64,000 nucleotides of DNA from Rhodospirillum centenum SW (lineage in GTDB: Bacteria > Pseudomonadota > Alphaproteobacteria > Azospirillales > Azospirillaceae). Below are positions 29,245 to 37,987 of the stretch, piece by piece. The DNA lies in contig NC_011420.2 of assembly GCF_000016185.1 (NCBI RefSeq), positions 2,314,501 through 2,378,500 of the forward strand. Direction: 5' to 3'. The stretch's first letter is position 1, and each line of letters starts with the position of its first letter. The notes beneath the pieces were generated by a model, which ran no database searches, was not told the origin of the DNA, and worked only from the letters and a program-made list of their open reading frames with translations. A program made the translations under genes and the position numbers.

Positions 29245-31693
29245 GGCGGTCCACCGCTCCGCTCCCGCCGCCGGTCCCCTCCCCCTCTTCCCCGGTCGCG
29301 GCCTCCGTCACGGGGACCGTCTCCGGCGGCGCCACCGGATCAGCGGCGGCCGAGAGCGGATCGGCAGGCGGTGTCCGGGGGGGCGGCCCTTCGCCCGGTG
29401 GCCCCGCCTGGGACGGCATCTCCGGCGTGGCGGCGTCATCCGCCGCGTCTGCCGGGGACGCGGGTCCGGTCTCCTCCGGGGGCTCCGGCGGGGTTTCCGC
29501 TGGCGGGGGCTCCGCGGGGGCCGGGAGAACCGTCTGGAAATGCGCCGGCGGCTCCACCAGCTCCATCAGCAGGGTCGTCCGCGCCGGCACCTCCATCTCG
29601 CGGCCGCTCTCCTGGAAGCCGGGCGGCGGCAGGCCAACCGGATCGCCGGTGTCCAGCAGCGCCCGCCAGGCGGTGCCCCCCGGCACCTGCGGCAGGCGGA
29701 AGAAGACGGCCTCGGTGTGGGCGTTGACGATCAGCAGCAGCACGCTGTCCATGGCATGGCTGCCGTCGGGGTTCAGATACCGCCCGGCGCGGCCGTTCAG
29801 CAGCAGCCCCAGGCAGCGGGCGTGGGTGTCGCGCCATTCATCGGGGGTCTTCTCCAGACCCCGGGGGGTCACCCAGGTGATGTCCCTGACCCCGTCGGGA
29901 GAGCGTTCCTCACCGTGCAGGAAGCGGCCGCGGCGCAGGACCGGATGCGTCCGGCGCAAGGTGGTGAGCCGGCGGACGAAGGCGGTCATGTCGCGCGCCT
30001 CCGGGCCGGCGCCGGTGCCGGCCCAGTCCACCCAGCTCACGCCGTTGTCCTGGCAGTAGGCATTGTTGTTGCCGCCCTGGGTGCGCAGGATCTCGTCCCC
30101 GCCCAGCAGCATCGGCGTTCCCTGCGACAGGAACAGGGTCGCCAGCATGTTGCGCGCCTGACGCAGGCGCAGGGCGCGCACCCCGGCGATCTCGGTCGGG
30201 CCTTCAAGGCCGTAGGCGGAGGAATAGTTGGCGTCGTGGCCGTCGCGGTTGCCCTCGCCGTTCGCCTCGTTGTGCTTGCGCGTGTAGGAGACGACGTCGT
30301 TCAGCGTGAAGCCGTCATGGCTGGTGACGAAGTTGATGCTGGACCAGGACCGGCGGGCACCGCGCTCGAACAGGTCGGCCGACGCGGTCAGCCGGGCCGC
30401 CAGTTCCGGCAGCATGCCCTCGTCCCCGCGCCAGTAGCGGCGCACGGTGTCGCGGAAGCGGTCGTTCCATTCCGCCCAGCCGGCCGGGAACTGGCCGACC
30501 CGGTAGCCGCCGGGGCCGACGTCCCAGGGCTCTGCGATCAGTTTCACCCGCGACAGCACCGGGTCCTGGCGCACGGCGTCCAGGAAGCCGCTGCCGGGGT
30601 CGAAGCCGTTCGCCTCGCGCGCCAGCGCGGTGGCCAGGTCGAAGCGGAACCCGTCCACATGCATGTCCGTGACCCAGTAGCGCAGGCTGTCCATCACCAT
30701 CTGCAACACGCGGGGATGGGTCAGGTTCAGCGTGTTCCCGGTGCCGGTGTAGTCCGTATAGTAGCGCGGATCGCCGCTGTTCAGCAGATAGTAGCTGGCG
30801 TTGTCGATGCCACGGAAGCTGATCGTGGGGCCGAGATGGTTGCCCTCGCCCGTGTGGTTGTAGACCACGTCCAGGATCACCTCGATCCCGGCATCGTGCA
30901 GCCGGGCCACCATGGTCTTGAATTCCTTGGTGGAGGTGCCGCACATGTAGCTCGGCTCGGGGGCGAAGAAGCCGAAGGTCGCATACCCCCAGTAGTTGCG
31001 CAGCGACTTCTCCAGCAGGTGCCGGTCGTCGCTGAAGGCCTGCACCGGCAGCAGTTCGACCGCGGTGACGCCCAGGGCGCGCAGATGCTCGATCAGGCCG
31101 GGGGTGGCAAGGCCGGCGAAGGTGCCGCGCTGGCCCGGCGGCACCTGCGGGTGGCGCATGGTCAGACCGCGGACATGCGCCTCGTAGATCACCGTGTCGG
31201 TCCAGGGCACCGACGGCGCCCGCTCCGCCCCCCAGGTGAAGGCCGGGTCGATCACCCGGCACTTCGGCATGCCGCGGGCGTTGTCGCGCCGGTCGAAGGA
31301 CAGGTCCTGCCGGCTGGAGCCGACCCGGTAGCCGAAATGCGCGTCCGACCAGCGGATGCCCCCCACCAGCGACTTGGCATAGGGGTCCAGCACCAGCTTG
31401 TTCGGGTTGAAGCGGTGGCCGCGGGCGGGATCGTAGGGACCGTAGACGCGGTAGCCGTAGAGCAGGCCCGGCCGGGCCTGCGGCAGATAGCCGTGCCAGA
31501 TCTCGTCTGTGTATTCGGGCAGGACGACGCGGTCCATCTCCCGCGTGCCGCTTTCGTCAAAGAGGCAGAGTTCCACCCTCTCCGCATTGGCGGAGAACAG
31601 GGCGAAGTTGACGCCTGAGCCGTCCCAGGTCGCCCCGAGCGGAAAGGGGCGCCCCGGCCAGACCGTGGTGCGGGCGGCACCGTTTGTTAGCAT
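29237..31693 (-). CDS. glgX: Glycogen debranching enzyme GlgX with long acidic/proline tail
   Basis: GlgX hydrolyses alpha-1,6 branches of phosphorylase-limited glycogen. The 818-residue protein has an N-terminal CBM48-like domain (PLGATWDGSGVNFALFSANA) and a GH13 catalytic domain with ILDVVYNHTGEG, the nucleophile in GFRFDLATAL, the acid/base glutamate in LIAEPWDVGPGGY and the transition-state stabiliser in VTSHDGFTLND. The last ~95 residues (encoded by about 29237-29524) are low-complexity Pro/Ala/Glu/Thr and lie outside the enzyme fold, an unusual addition. It is the first gene of a three-gene operon; GAGGA precedes the ATG. Confidence 0.96.
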   Translation of the reverse strand: MLTNGAARTTVWPGRPFPLGATWDGSGVNFALFSANAERVELCLFDESGTREMDRVVLPEYTDEIWHGYLPQARPGLLYGYRVYGPYDPARGHRFNPNKLVLDPYAKSLVGGIRWSDAHFGYRVGSSRQDLSFDRRDNARGMPKCRVIDPAFTWGAERAPSVPWTDTVIYEAHVRGLTMRHPQVPPGQRGTFAGLATPGLIEHLRALGVTAVELLPVQAFSDDRHLLEKSLRNYWGYATFGFFAPEPSYMCGTSTKEFKTMVARLHDAGIEVILDVVYNHTGEGNHLGPTISFRGIDNASYYLLNSGDPRYYTDYTGTGNTLNLTHPRVLQMVMDSLRYWVTDMHVDGFRFDLATALAREANGFDPGSGFLDAVRQDPVLSRVKLIAEPWDVGPGGYRVGQFPAGWAEWNDRFRDTVRRYWRGDEGMLPELAARLTASADLFERGARRSWSSINFVTSHDGFTLNDVVSYTRKHNEANGEGNRDGHDANYSSAYGLEGPTEIAGVRALRLRQARNMLATLFLSQGTPMLLGGDEILRTQGGNNNAYCQDNGVSWVDWAGTGAGPEARDMTAFVRRLTTLRRTHPVLRRGRFLHGEERSPDGVRDITWVTPRGLEKTPDEWRDTHARCLGLLLNGRAGRYLNPDGSHAMDSVLLLIVNAHTEAVFFRLPQVPGGTAWRALLDTGDPVGLPPPGFQESGREMEVPARTTLLMELVEPPAHFQTVLPAPAEPPPAETPPEPPEETGPASPADAADDAATPEMPSQAGPPGEGPPPRTPPADPLSAAADPVAPPETVPVTEAATGEEGEGTGGGSGAVDRHG

Positions 31694-31767
31694 GCGTCCT
31701 CAGGCTATACTTTCGGGAGGCGCCCCACCATGCCAAGGGAAAGCGGTTCCGCCAAGCCCCGTGGCAG

Positions 31768-32661
31768 TCAGCGCCCCCTGCGCGCCAACAATGCCTCGCG
31801 GTGGAGGATGTAGAGACCGCTGCCGATGACGATGGCGCCGCCGATCCAGATGGCAGGGTCGGGCACCTCTCCGAAGAAGGTGAACCCGAAGAACACCGCC
31901 CAGATCATGCCGGTATACTCGAACGGAGCGACGGCCGAGGGCGGGGCCCGGCGGAAGGCCAGGGTCATGAGTATCTGACCGAACCCGCCGAGGATGCCGG
32001 TGGCCACCAGCAGCGTCCAGTCCAGCGCCGTGTCCGGGGTGCGCCAGTCCGGCAGCATCATGACGGCGGACAGCACGCACAGGAGCAGCACGAAGTAGAA
32101 GACGATGGCGGCCGTCGTCTCCGTCCGCGCCAGACGGCGCACATAGATCATCAGCAGCGCATAGAAGAAGGCCCCCGCCAGCGCGACGAGCGCGACCGGG
32201 GTTCCCAGCCCTTCGCCCGGCCGCAGCATGATCAGGACGCCGACGAATCCGACCAGCACCGCCGTCCAGCGCCGCCAGCCGACATGCTCGCCCAGCAGCG
32301 GCACCGACAGGGCCGTGATCATCAGCGGGGTGGCGAAGGCGATGGCGTAGACATCGGCCAGGGGCATGTGGCCGTAGCTGTAGAAGAAGCAGAAGGCCGT
32401 GGCGATGCCGACCAGCCCGCGCAGCAGGTGGGAGACCGGCCGTTCGGTGCGCAGCGCCGCGATGCCGCCGCTCTGCGCCACCAGGACGGCGATCGGCAGC
32501 AGCGAGAACAGGCCACGGAAGAACATGATCTGCCAGGTGCCGTAACGGGCGGACAGATCCTTGACCATCGCGTCCATCACGCTGAAGCAGAAGACGGTGG
32601 CGATGAACAGCAGGATGCCAGCCAGGGTCGAAGTCCTGGCCATCGGAACAGTCGCGGTCAC
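31768..32661 (-). CDS. EamA/DMT-family transporter, copy 2
   Basis: The 297-residue protein has about ten hydrophobic helices in two EamA repeats; PLADVYAIAFATPLMITALSV ends the first repeat, followed by the conserved LLGEHVGWRRWTAVLVGFVGV. Such proteins export or exchange small metabolites (amino acids, nucleosides, riboflavin); the substrate is unknown. The start is a GTG at 32661 with AAAGG upstream. It lies 83 bases after a clear paralogue, so this is a tandem duplication that has diverged. Confidence 0.88.
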   Translation of the reverse strand: MTATVPMARTSTLAGILLFIATVFCFSVMDAMVKDLSARYGTWQIMFFRGLFSLLPIAVLVAQSGGIAALRTERPVSHLLRGLVGIATAFCFFYSYGHMPLADVYAIAFATPLMITALSVPLLGEHVGWRRWTAVLVGFVGVLIMLRPGEGLGTPVALVALAGAFFYALLMIYVRRLARTETTAAIVFYFVLLLCVLSAVMMLPDWRTPDTALDWTLLVATGILGGFGQILMTLAFRRAPPSAVAPFEYTGMIWAVFFGFTFFGEVPDPAIWIGGAIVIGSGLYILHREALLARRGR

Positions 32662-32744
32662 GTCGGAACCTTTGTCGGGAACGGGAGAAGGGATCCCGGC
32701 CGTCCGGGATCACAGGGCTGCGGAAGCTGCGGGAACCGCGGGCG

Positions 32745-33656
32745 CTACGGTACGGTGCGCCGGGTCTCGCGGTGCAGGATGTAGAGGCCGCTGCCGATCA
32801 CGATGCCCCCGCCCAGGAAGAGCCAGGCATCGGGCAGGTGCCCGAAGATGACCCAGCCATAGAACACTCCCCACAGAAGCTGGGTATACTGGAACGGCGC
32901 CACCACGGCGGTGGGCGCCTGCCGGAAAGCCGTCAGCAGGATCACCAGGGCGGCACCGCCCAGCGTCCCGCCCAGGGCCGACAGGCCCAGGTCGGCCAGG
33001 GTCGGGGTCTGCCAGAAGAACGGCAGCATCCCGGCCGTCACGGCCATCGCCGCGGCGGCGGAATAGAAGGCGAAGCTGACGCTCGTCTCCGTCCCCCGCA
33101 TCAGGCGGGAGATGATCATACCCGAGGAATAGAAGAAGGCGCCAGCCAAGGCTGCCAGGGCGCCGACATCGACCATCCCGCCGCCGGGCCGCAGCATCAG
33201 CAGCACGCCGCCGAAGCCCACCGCCACCGCCGTCCAGCGCCGCCAGCCCACCTGTTCCTTCAGCACCGGCACGGACAGCGCCGTCATGATCATCGGGGCC
33301 GCGAAGGCCAGGGCGTAGACATCGGCGATGGGCATCCGGCTGTAGGCGAAGAAGGTGCAGAAACCGGAGCAGACGCCGCAGAGCGCGCGCAGCCCGTGCA
33401 GCCGCAGCCGCCGCGTCCGCAGGCTGGCCAGCACCCCGCCGCGGACCGCGGCATAGGCCAGCACCGGCCCCAGGGAGAAGACGGCGTTCAGGAAGATCAC
33501 CTGCGGCAGGGCGTAGCGCGCCGTCAGCAGCTTGACGATGACGTCCAGACCGCTGAACAGCGCGAACGCGGTCACCGCCAGCGCGATGCCGCGGGCGACC
33601 GTCTCGGGCGGAACGGTTCCGGGCAGGCCGGGACCGGCGGGGGTGGGAACGGCCAT
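32745..33656 (-). CDS. EamA/DMT-family transporter, copy 1
   Basis: The 303-residue protein has the same two-repeat, ten-helix layout as its neighbour. The segment MPIADVYALAFAAPMIMTAL followed by VPVLKEQVGWRRWTAVAVGFGGVLLMLRPGGG aligns with the corresponding stretch of the downstream copy with few changes, proving common origin. The N-terminus has a Pro/Gly-rich extension of about 15 residues. It follows panD by 59 bases on the same strand, so panD and both transporters could be co-transcribed; a link to beta-alanine or pantothenate export would be speculation. Confidence 0.88.
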   Translation of the reverse strand: MAVPTPAGPGLPGTVPPETVARGIALAVTAFALFSGLDVIVKLLTARYALPQVIFLNAVFSLGPVLAYAAVRGGVLASLRTRRLRLHGLRALCGVCSGFCTFFAYSRMPIADVYALAFAAPMIMTALSVPVLKEQVGWRRWTAVAVGFGGVLLMLRPGGGMVDVGALAALAGAFFYSSGMIISRLMRGTETSVSFAFYSAAAAMAVTAGMLPFFWQTPTLADLGLSALGGTLGGAALVILLTAFRQAPTAVVAPFQYTQLLWGVFYGWVIFGHLPDAWLFLGGGIVIGSGLYILHRETRRTVP

Positions 33657-33715
33657 GCGCGGGGCGTCCGGGGTTGCGTCTCGGGCAGGCGGCGGAGAAG
33701 AAGGCGGGGACGCGG

Positions 33716-34174
33716 TCAGTCCAGGATGGGCACCGGCTCCAGCGCCGCCGCATCCTCGCCCGCGGTGATGTCCAGGGTGCGGAAGTCGAACGCCCGGTCG
33801 GGTCCCTTGAACACGTCGTAGCGCAGCACCCGGTCCACCCGGTTTCCGGCGGTGAAGGTCAGGATGCGCGGCTTCAGCGTGTAGAGCCGGTCGGGCGTCG
33901 TGTACTCGCTGGCCGCGATGATGATGACGTCGCCCCGCTGGCAGGTGCGGGCGGCGGCCCCGTTCAGGATGCAGCAGCCCGACCCCGGTTCACCGAAGAT
34001 CACATAGGTGGAGATACGGGCGCCCGAATTGCGGTTCCAGATCTCCACGAACTCCATCGGATAGATCCCGGCCTGGGCGCAGATCTCCGGATCGAGCGTG
34101 ATGGACCCGTGGTAGTTCAGGTCCGCCCCGGTCACCGTGATGCCGTGCAGCTTTGCGCGGACGACCTTGATCAT
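33716..34174 (-). CDS. panD: Aspartate 1-decarboxylase (pyruvoyl enzyme)
   Basis: PanD makes beta-alanine for pantothenate and CoA. The proenzyme cleaves itself between G23 and S24 in NYHGSITLD, turning the serine into the pyruvoyl cofactor. [21 protein letters not shown] at the start, [32 protein letters not shown] and the YTTPD region all match the family. At 152 residues it is about 25 longer than E. coli PanD, the excess being a C-terminal tail after the conserved core. The ATG at 34174 has GGAAGG upstream; an earlier methionine adds 11 non-conserved residues. Confidence 0.93.
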   Translation of the reverse strand: MIKVVRAKLHGITVTGADLNYHGSITLDPEICAQAGIYPMEFVEIWNRNSGARISTYVIFGEPGSGCCILNGAAARTCQRGDVIIIAASEYTTPDRLYTLKPRILTFTAGNRVDRVLRYDVFKGPDRAFDFRTLDITAGEDAAALEPVPILD

Positions 34175-34335
34175 GGGGGAGAAGCCTTCCGTGAGCGGCG
34201 GCGGCAAGGCCGCGGGGCCGGACGTTGCGGACGGGCCTGATGTAAGTCATCCGCGCCCGCGGCCCAAGCCCCGAATGGCCCGGCTGCCCGGACAAGGGTG
34301 GGGATCACCCATGTCCGGCCCGCCCTGCCGAACCG

Positions 34336-35682
34336 CTATGCCCGCTCGGAGACCCGGCCCAGCAGCACGGGCGTCGGCGCCGGCGGGGCGCTGTCCAGGT
34401 GGAAGGCGGCGCGCACCCGGTCGGCCAGGGCCGCCGCCGTCTCCGCGTCCGCGGCGTGCAGCCGGCACAGCGGGGTGCCGCCCGGCCCGACCTGCGTGCC
34501 GACGGCGGCCACCCCGGTCAGGCCGACGCGGTGGTCCACGCCGTCGGTCGGCCGGGTCCGGCCGCCGCCCAGCGCCACCACCACGAGCCCCAGCCCGCGC
34601 ACGTCCTGGCCGGCGACATAGCCGTCCTCCGCGGCGTGGACATCGACCGTCACGGGAGCTTCGGGCAGATGGCGCTCCGGCCGCTCCAGCAGGTCGGCGG
34701 GGCCGCCCAGCAGCGCCACCATGCGGGCGAACCGCTCGGCCGCCGCCCCGCCGGCCAGCGCCTCCTCCACCCGCGCCCGCGCCTCCGGCAGGGTCGCGGC
34801 CAGCCCGCCCAGCAGCAGCATCTCCGCACACAGTTCCCGCGTCACCTCGCGCAGGCGGGAATCGCCGCGCTCGCCGCGCAGCATGGCGATGGCCTCGCGC
34901 AGTTCGACCGCATTCCCGGCCGTCGCACCCAGCACCTGGTCCATGTCCGTCAGCAGCGCCACGGTGGGCAGCTCCGCCCCTTCCGCCACCGAGACGATGG
35001 CCCGGGCCAGGGCGTCGGCCCGCTCGCGCTCGGGCATGAAGGCGCCGGAGCCGGTCTTCACGTCCATCACCAGGCCCTGGAGCCCGGCCGCCAGCTTCTT
35101 GGAGAGGATGGAGGCGACGATCAGGTCCAGGCTCTCCACCGTCGCCGTGACGTCGCGGATGGCATAGAGCCGGCGGTCGGCCGGGGCGATGTCGCCGGTG
35201 GCGCCGACGATGGCGCAGCCGGCCTCCCGCACCACGCCGCGCAGGCGGGCGAGGTCCGGCTGGCTGACATAGCCGGGGATGGCGTCCATCTTGTCCAGCG
35301 TGCCGCCGGTGTGGCCCAGCCCGCGCCCCGAGACCATGGGCACGAAGCCGCCGCAGGCGGCGATGACCGGCGCCAGCACGAGGCTCACCTTGTCGCCGAC
35401 GCCGCCGGTCGAATGCTTGTCCAGCACAGGCCCGGGCAGCCGCTCGCCGGTCCAGTCCAGCACCGTGCCGGAGCGGGTCATGGCGCGGGTCAGCGCCACC
35501 CGCTCCGCCCCGTCCAGGCCGCGGAACAGCACGGCCATGGCGAAGGCGGCGGCCTGTCCGTCGCCGACGCTGCCGTCCGTCAGGCCGGCGACGAAGGCCG
35601 CGATCTCGGCATCGGCCAGCGTGCCGCCGTCGCGCTTCTTGCGGATGATCTCCTGGGGGAGGAAAGGCTGTCCGCCGGACAT
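34336..35682 (-). CDS. deoA: Thymidine phosphorylase
   Basis: DeoA cleaves thymidine (and deoxyuridine) with phosphate to the base and deoxyribose 1-phosphate, feeding DeoC through DeoB. The 448-residue protein starts with LPQEIIRKKRDGGTLADAEI, carries the phosphate loop DKHSTGGVGDKVSLVLAP and the family signature SGRGLGHTGGTLDKMDAIPG, and ends with the usual alpha/beta domain. GAGGTT lies before the ATG. Cdd and DeoC are encoded 10 kb away on the opposite strand, so the salvage genes are near but not in one operon. A 14-bp tandem array lies just upstream of its start. Confidence 0.96.
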   Translation of the reverse strand: MSGGQPFLPQEIIRKKRDGGTLADAEIAAFVAGLTDGSVGDGQAAAFAMAVLFRGLDGAERVALTRAMTRSGTVLDWTGERLPGPVLDKHSTGGVGDKVSLVLAPVIAACGGFVPMVSGRGLGHTGGTLDKMDAIPGYVSQPDLARLRGVVREAGCAIVGATGDIAPADRRLYAIRDVTATVESLDLIVASILSKKLAAGLQGLVMDVKTGSGAFMPERERADALARAIVSVAEGAELPTVALLTDMDQVLGATAGNAVELREAIAMLRGERGDSRLREVTRELCAEMLLLGGLAATLPEARARVEEALAGGAAAERFARMVALLGGPADLLERPERHLPEAPVTVDVHAAEDGYVAGQDVRGLGLVVVALGGGRTRPTDGVDHRVGLTGVAAVGTQVGPGGTPLCRLHAADAETAAALADRVRAAFHLDSAPPAPTPVLLGRVSERA

Positions 35683-35763
35683 GGAACCTCGCGCGTCAGA
35701 TCAACGGGAATCGAAGGGAGCGACCGGAAGGATCGCTGATCCCTGCACAACGCATGACGCCCG

Positions 35764-35830
35764 GGACAAGGGGCTCAGGACAAGGGGCCCAGGGCAAAGT
35801 GCCCAGGACAAAGTGCCCAGGGCAAAGTGA
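35764..35830. repeat. 14-bp tandem array, about five units
   Basis: Units GGACAAGGGGCTCA, GGACAAGGGGCCCA, GGGCAAAGTGCCCA, GGACAAAGTGCCCA and a partial GGGCAAAGTGA follow one another without gaps. They lie between the start of deoA and the stop of the TAXI gene and are noncoding. The pattern of shared changes suggests stepwise unit duplication. Confidence 0.9.
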
Positions 35831-35862
35831 ATGAGCAAGGGCCGACGCGGCCGCAGGGCCCG

Positions 35863-36915
35863 TCAGCGCGCCTCCGGGCAGGGCATCGGGCTGGCGCCCG
35901 GATGCCGGCTCGTGGCGGCGGGATGCAGCGGGGCCGCGAGGCGCCCCGGCCGGAAGGCGTCCGCATCCACCGGGAACAGGGCCACCGGGAACAGGGCCAC
36001 CGGCTCCGCCGTCAGCAGGGCGCGGTTGGCCGGGTTCTCCACCGCCCCGGACAGCTCCGCCGCCAGCCCGGTCGGCAGGCCCGGACCGGCGATCCAGAGC
36101 ACGGGCTGCGCCAGGGTCTGCACCTCCCCGGCCTCTCCGTAGGTGCCGCCGGGGATGCGCGCCGCGCCGGAGAACGGCGCCAGTTCCAGCAGCCGCTGGC
36201 GCGCGTCCCCTTCGACCGGGACCAGCACCACGGCGCCGGCGGCGGCCAGCCCGGCGACGGCGGGATCGGGCACGGCGGCGATGCGGAAGACGGCATCCAC
36301 CTTTCCCTCCGCCAGCGCGGCGAGTGCTGCGTCCCCCGCCAGCTCGACCATGCGGATGTCGCGCCGGCGCAGCTCGTGCGCCATCAGGATGCGGTCGGCC
36401 AGCCGCCGGTCCTCGCTACCGGCCGCGCCGACCGCCACCCGCTTGCCGCGCAGGTCGGGCACGGCCGCGATGCCCGATCCGGGCAGGGCCAGGACGTGCA
36501 GCGCCTCCGCATAGGCGTCGCCCAGGACGGTGACGTCCAGCGCCGGGGTGCGTCCCTCCGGGCAGCGGGCGCCGAAGACGATGTTCGCGGGGGCCAGCCC
36601 GGTGTCGATCTGTCCGGTGGCGACGGCGGCGACGATGGCTTCCGGCTCCGGCAGGCTCTGCGCCAGGGCGATGACGCCGGGCACGCCGCAGGGCCGGCCC
36701 TCGTCGCAGGGCGGCAGGCCGGGCGGGCGGGTCAGGGCGTTCGCCAGCGTCGTCGCCCCCTGGAAGCCCAGGCTGGTCGCCGGACCCGCGGCGATGCGCA
36801 CGTAGCGCACCTCTGCCGCCGGCACGTCCGGCACGCGCCAGAGCGCGACCGCCGCGACCGCGAAGGCAAGGAACGGGGCGGAACGCCAGACGAGGCGCGA
36901 AAGGAGCGGGACCAT
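35863..36915 (-). CDS. TAXI-family TRAP transporter solute-binding protein
   Basis: The 350-residue exported protein has a signal peptide of about 34 residues (APFLAFAVAAVALWRV, cleavage near VPAAEV). The mature part begins YVRIAAGPATSLGFQGATTLANAL, the TAXI signature for the phosphate/substrate loop, and continues with LPGSGIAAVPDLRGKRVAVGAAGSE and LAEGKVDAVFRIA, all typical. TAXI proteins deliver dicarboxylate- or glutamate-like ligands to a fused TRAP permease; no permease gene is adjacent, so it is an orphan. Near the C-terminus a 15-bp in-frame tandem duplication gives VALFPVALFP. Confidence 0.85.
   Translation of the reverse strand: MVPLLSRLVWRSAPFLAFAVAAVALWRVPDVPAAEVRYVRIAAGPATSLGFQGATTLANALTRPPGLPPCDEGRPCGVPGVIALAQSLPEPEAIVAAVATGQIDTGLAPANIVFGARCPEGRTPALDVTVLGDAYAEALHVLALPGSGIAAVPDLRGKRVAVGAAGSEDRRLADRILMAHELRRRDIRMVELAGDAALAALAEGKVDAVFRIAAVPDPAVAGLAAAGAVVLVPVEGDARQRLLELAPFSGAARIPGGTYGEAGEVQTLAQPVLWIAGPGLPTGLAAELSGAVENPANRALLTAEPVALFPVALFPVDADAFRPGRLAAPLHPAATSRHPGASPMPCPEAR
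35967..35996. repeat. 15-bp in-frame tandem duplication within the TAXI gene
   Basis: CCACCGGGAACAGGG occurs twice back to back without mismatch. It duplicates five residues (VALFP) near the C-terminus of the binding protein and keeps the frame. Confidence 0.9.
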
Positions 36916-37151
36916 GGGTGTGGCCGCCTTATCCGGGGAGCGGAACTACATCGCGTCAATAGAACAGCATTGGCGAACGATATCTGGCAGCCCCCCGGGC
37001 CCTTTTGTGCGAATCATGCACGCATGTTGCCGCCGCGCCTCACCCGGACGGAGGGGGTGTGGCGCGACCGGAACCGGCCGGCGCGATCCGCAGGGGAATC
37101 TCAGGGGGTATCCGAGGGGAACGGCGTTCCGGGGGGGGACCCGGAGCCGCG

Positions 37152-37493
37152 CTACCGGGCGCAGATCGCGGCCATGTTCCCTTCCGCCCGGCAGACCAGG
37201 CCGTTGGAGGAGCGGAAGCTGCCGTCCCGGTCGCGCCGCACCGCCATGCCGTTGCTGAACTGCACCCAGCCGGCACTGCCCCAATGGGTGGTGATGCCGT
37301 TGGAGAAGGCCAGAGTCCCGTCCATCAGCCGCAGCACCTCGACCCCGTTGTCGAACTCGATGTTGCCCTGCCCGTTGCGGCTGGCGACATAGCCGTTCGT
37401 GCAGGAGACCCGGTTCATCTGCAACTGGCAGACGAAGGGGTCGCCGCTCCCGGCCAGGGCCAGAGCGAAGACCGCGATCTCAAGCGCGTTCAT
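37152..37493 (-). CDS. Small secreted protein with repeated NG-turn motifs, unknown
   Basis: The 113-residue product has a short signal peptide (about 1-16, MNALEIAVFALALAGS) and four cysteines (two near residues 22-31 and two at the end), suggesting two disulphides outside the cytoplasm. Between them lie repeated strand-turn units ending in NG: IEFDNG, LAFSNG, VQFSNG and FRSSNG, spaced by about 17-19 residues, like a small beta-repeat sheet. I do not recognise the family. GGGAGAGG before the ATG supports the start. It stands alone between the TAXI gene and a small membrane protein. Confidence 0.7.
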   Translation of the reverse strand: MNALEIAVFALALAGSGDPFVCQLQMNRVSCTNGYVASRNGQGNIEFDNGVEVLRLMDGTLAFSNGITTHWGSAGWVQFSNGMAVRRDRDGSFRSSNGLVCRAEGNMAAICAR

Positions 37494-37644
37494 CCGTGCC
37501 TCTCCCGTGACTCAGCCGCCCGGCCTGCGCGCCCGCAGGGCCGGCGGTGTCCGCCCAGAAGATCAGGGTAGCCCAAGCAGACGCACCTGTCCGCTCCGCC
37601 GGTGGGGGCGGGGACGGATGTCGCAGGAGACGCGCGGGAACGTC

Positions 37645-37866
37645 TCAGCGGGCGCGGCCGTCGGACCGCTTGGGCTCATGACCGGCAGGGCGGTCGTGCA
37701 CGGGGGCGAAGGAAAGGGCCAGCAGCCCGGCGGCATAGATCAGGGCCATGATCTTGCCGGCGATGGCGAGGTGCAGGGGCAGGGTGCCGAGGAACGGCAT
37801 GGCCAGCGCCGAGGCGACAAAGACGCCGGACAGGGCCAACGGCCCCCCGTGGAGCGTGCGCTTCAT
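37645..37866 (-). CDS. Small membrane protein, unknown
   Basis: The 73-residue product has two hydrophobic helices (about 9-27 and 31-50), then a charged tail HDRPAGHEPKRSDGRAR. The frame is open far upstream, but the ATG at 37866 has a strong GGAGG at good distance, so the short form is preferred. No family is recognised. It follows the methyltransferase gene tam on the same strand by about 120 bases. Confidence 0.6.
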   Translation of the reverse strand: MKRTLHGGPLALSGVFVASALAMPFLGTLPLHLAIAGKIMALIYAAGLLALSFAPVHDRPAGHEPKRSDGRAR

Positions 37867-37987
37867 GCAAAGCCTCCGGATCGGGTCGGTCGATGGGACC
37901 CCTGCCATGTGGGGTGAGGGTACGGAATCGCAAGCCGCGATCCGCCCTTGGCCGCTGCGGCAGGGCGTCTCTCCGGCCCGCCCCTCC

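Noticed and set aside
25612-29727. A plus-strand frame of about 1370 codons antisense to treY, the receiver-like gene and glgX
   Set aside because: It crosses three real minus-strand genes and their junctions and shows no recognisable domain.
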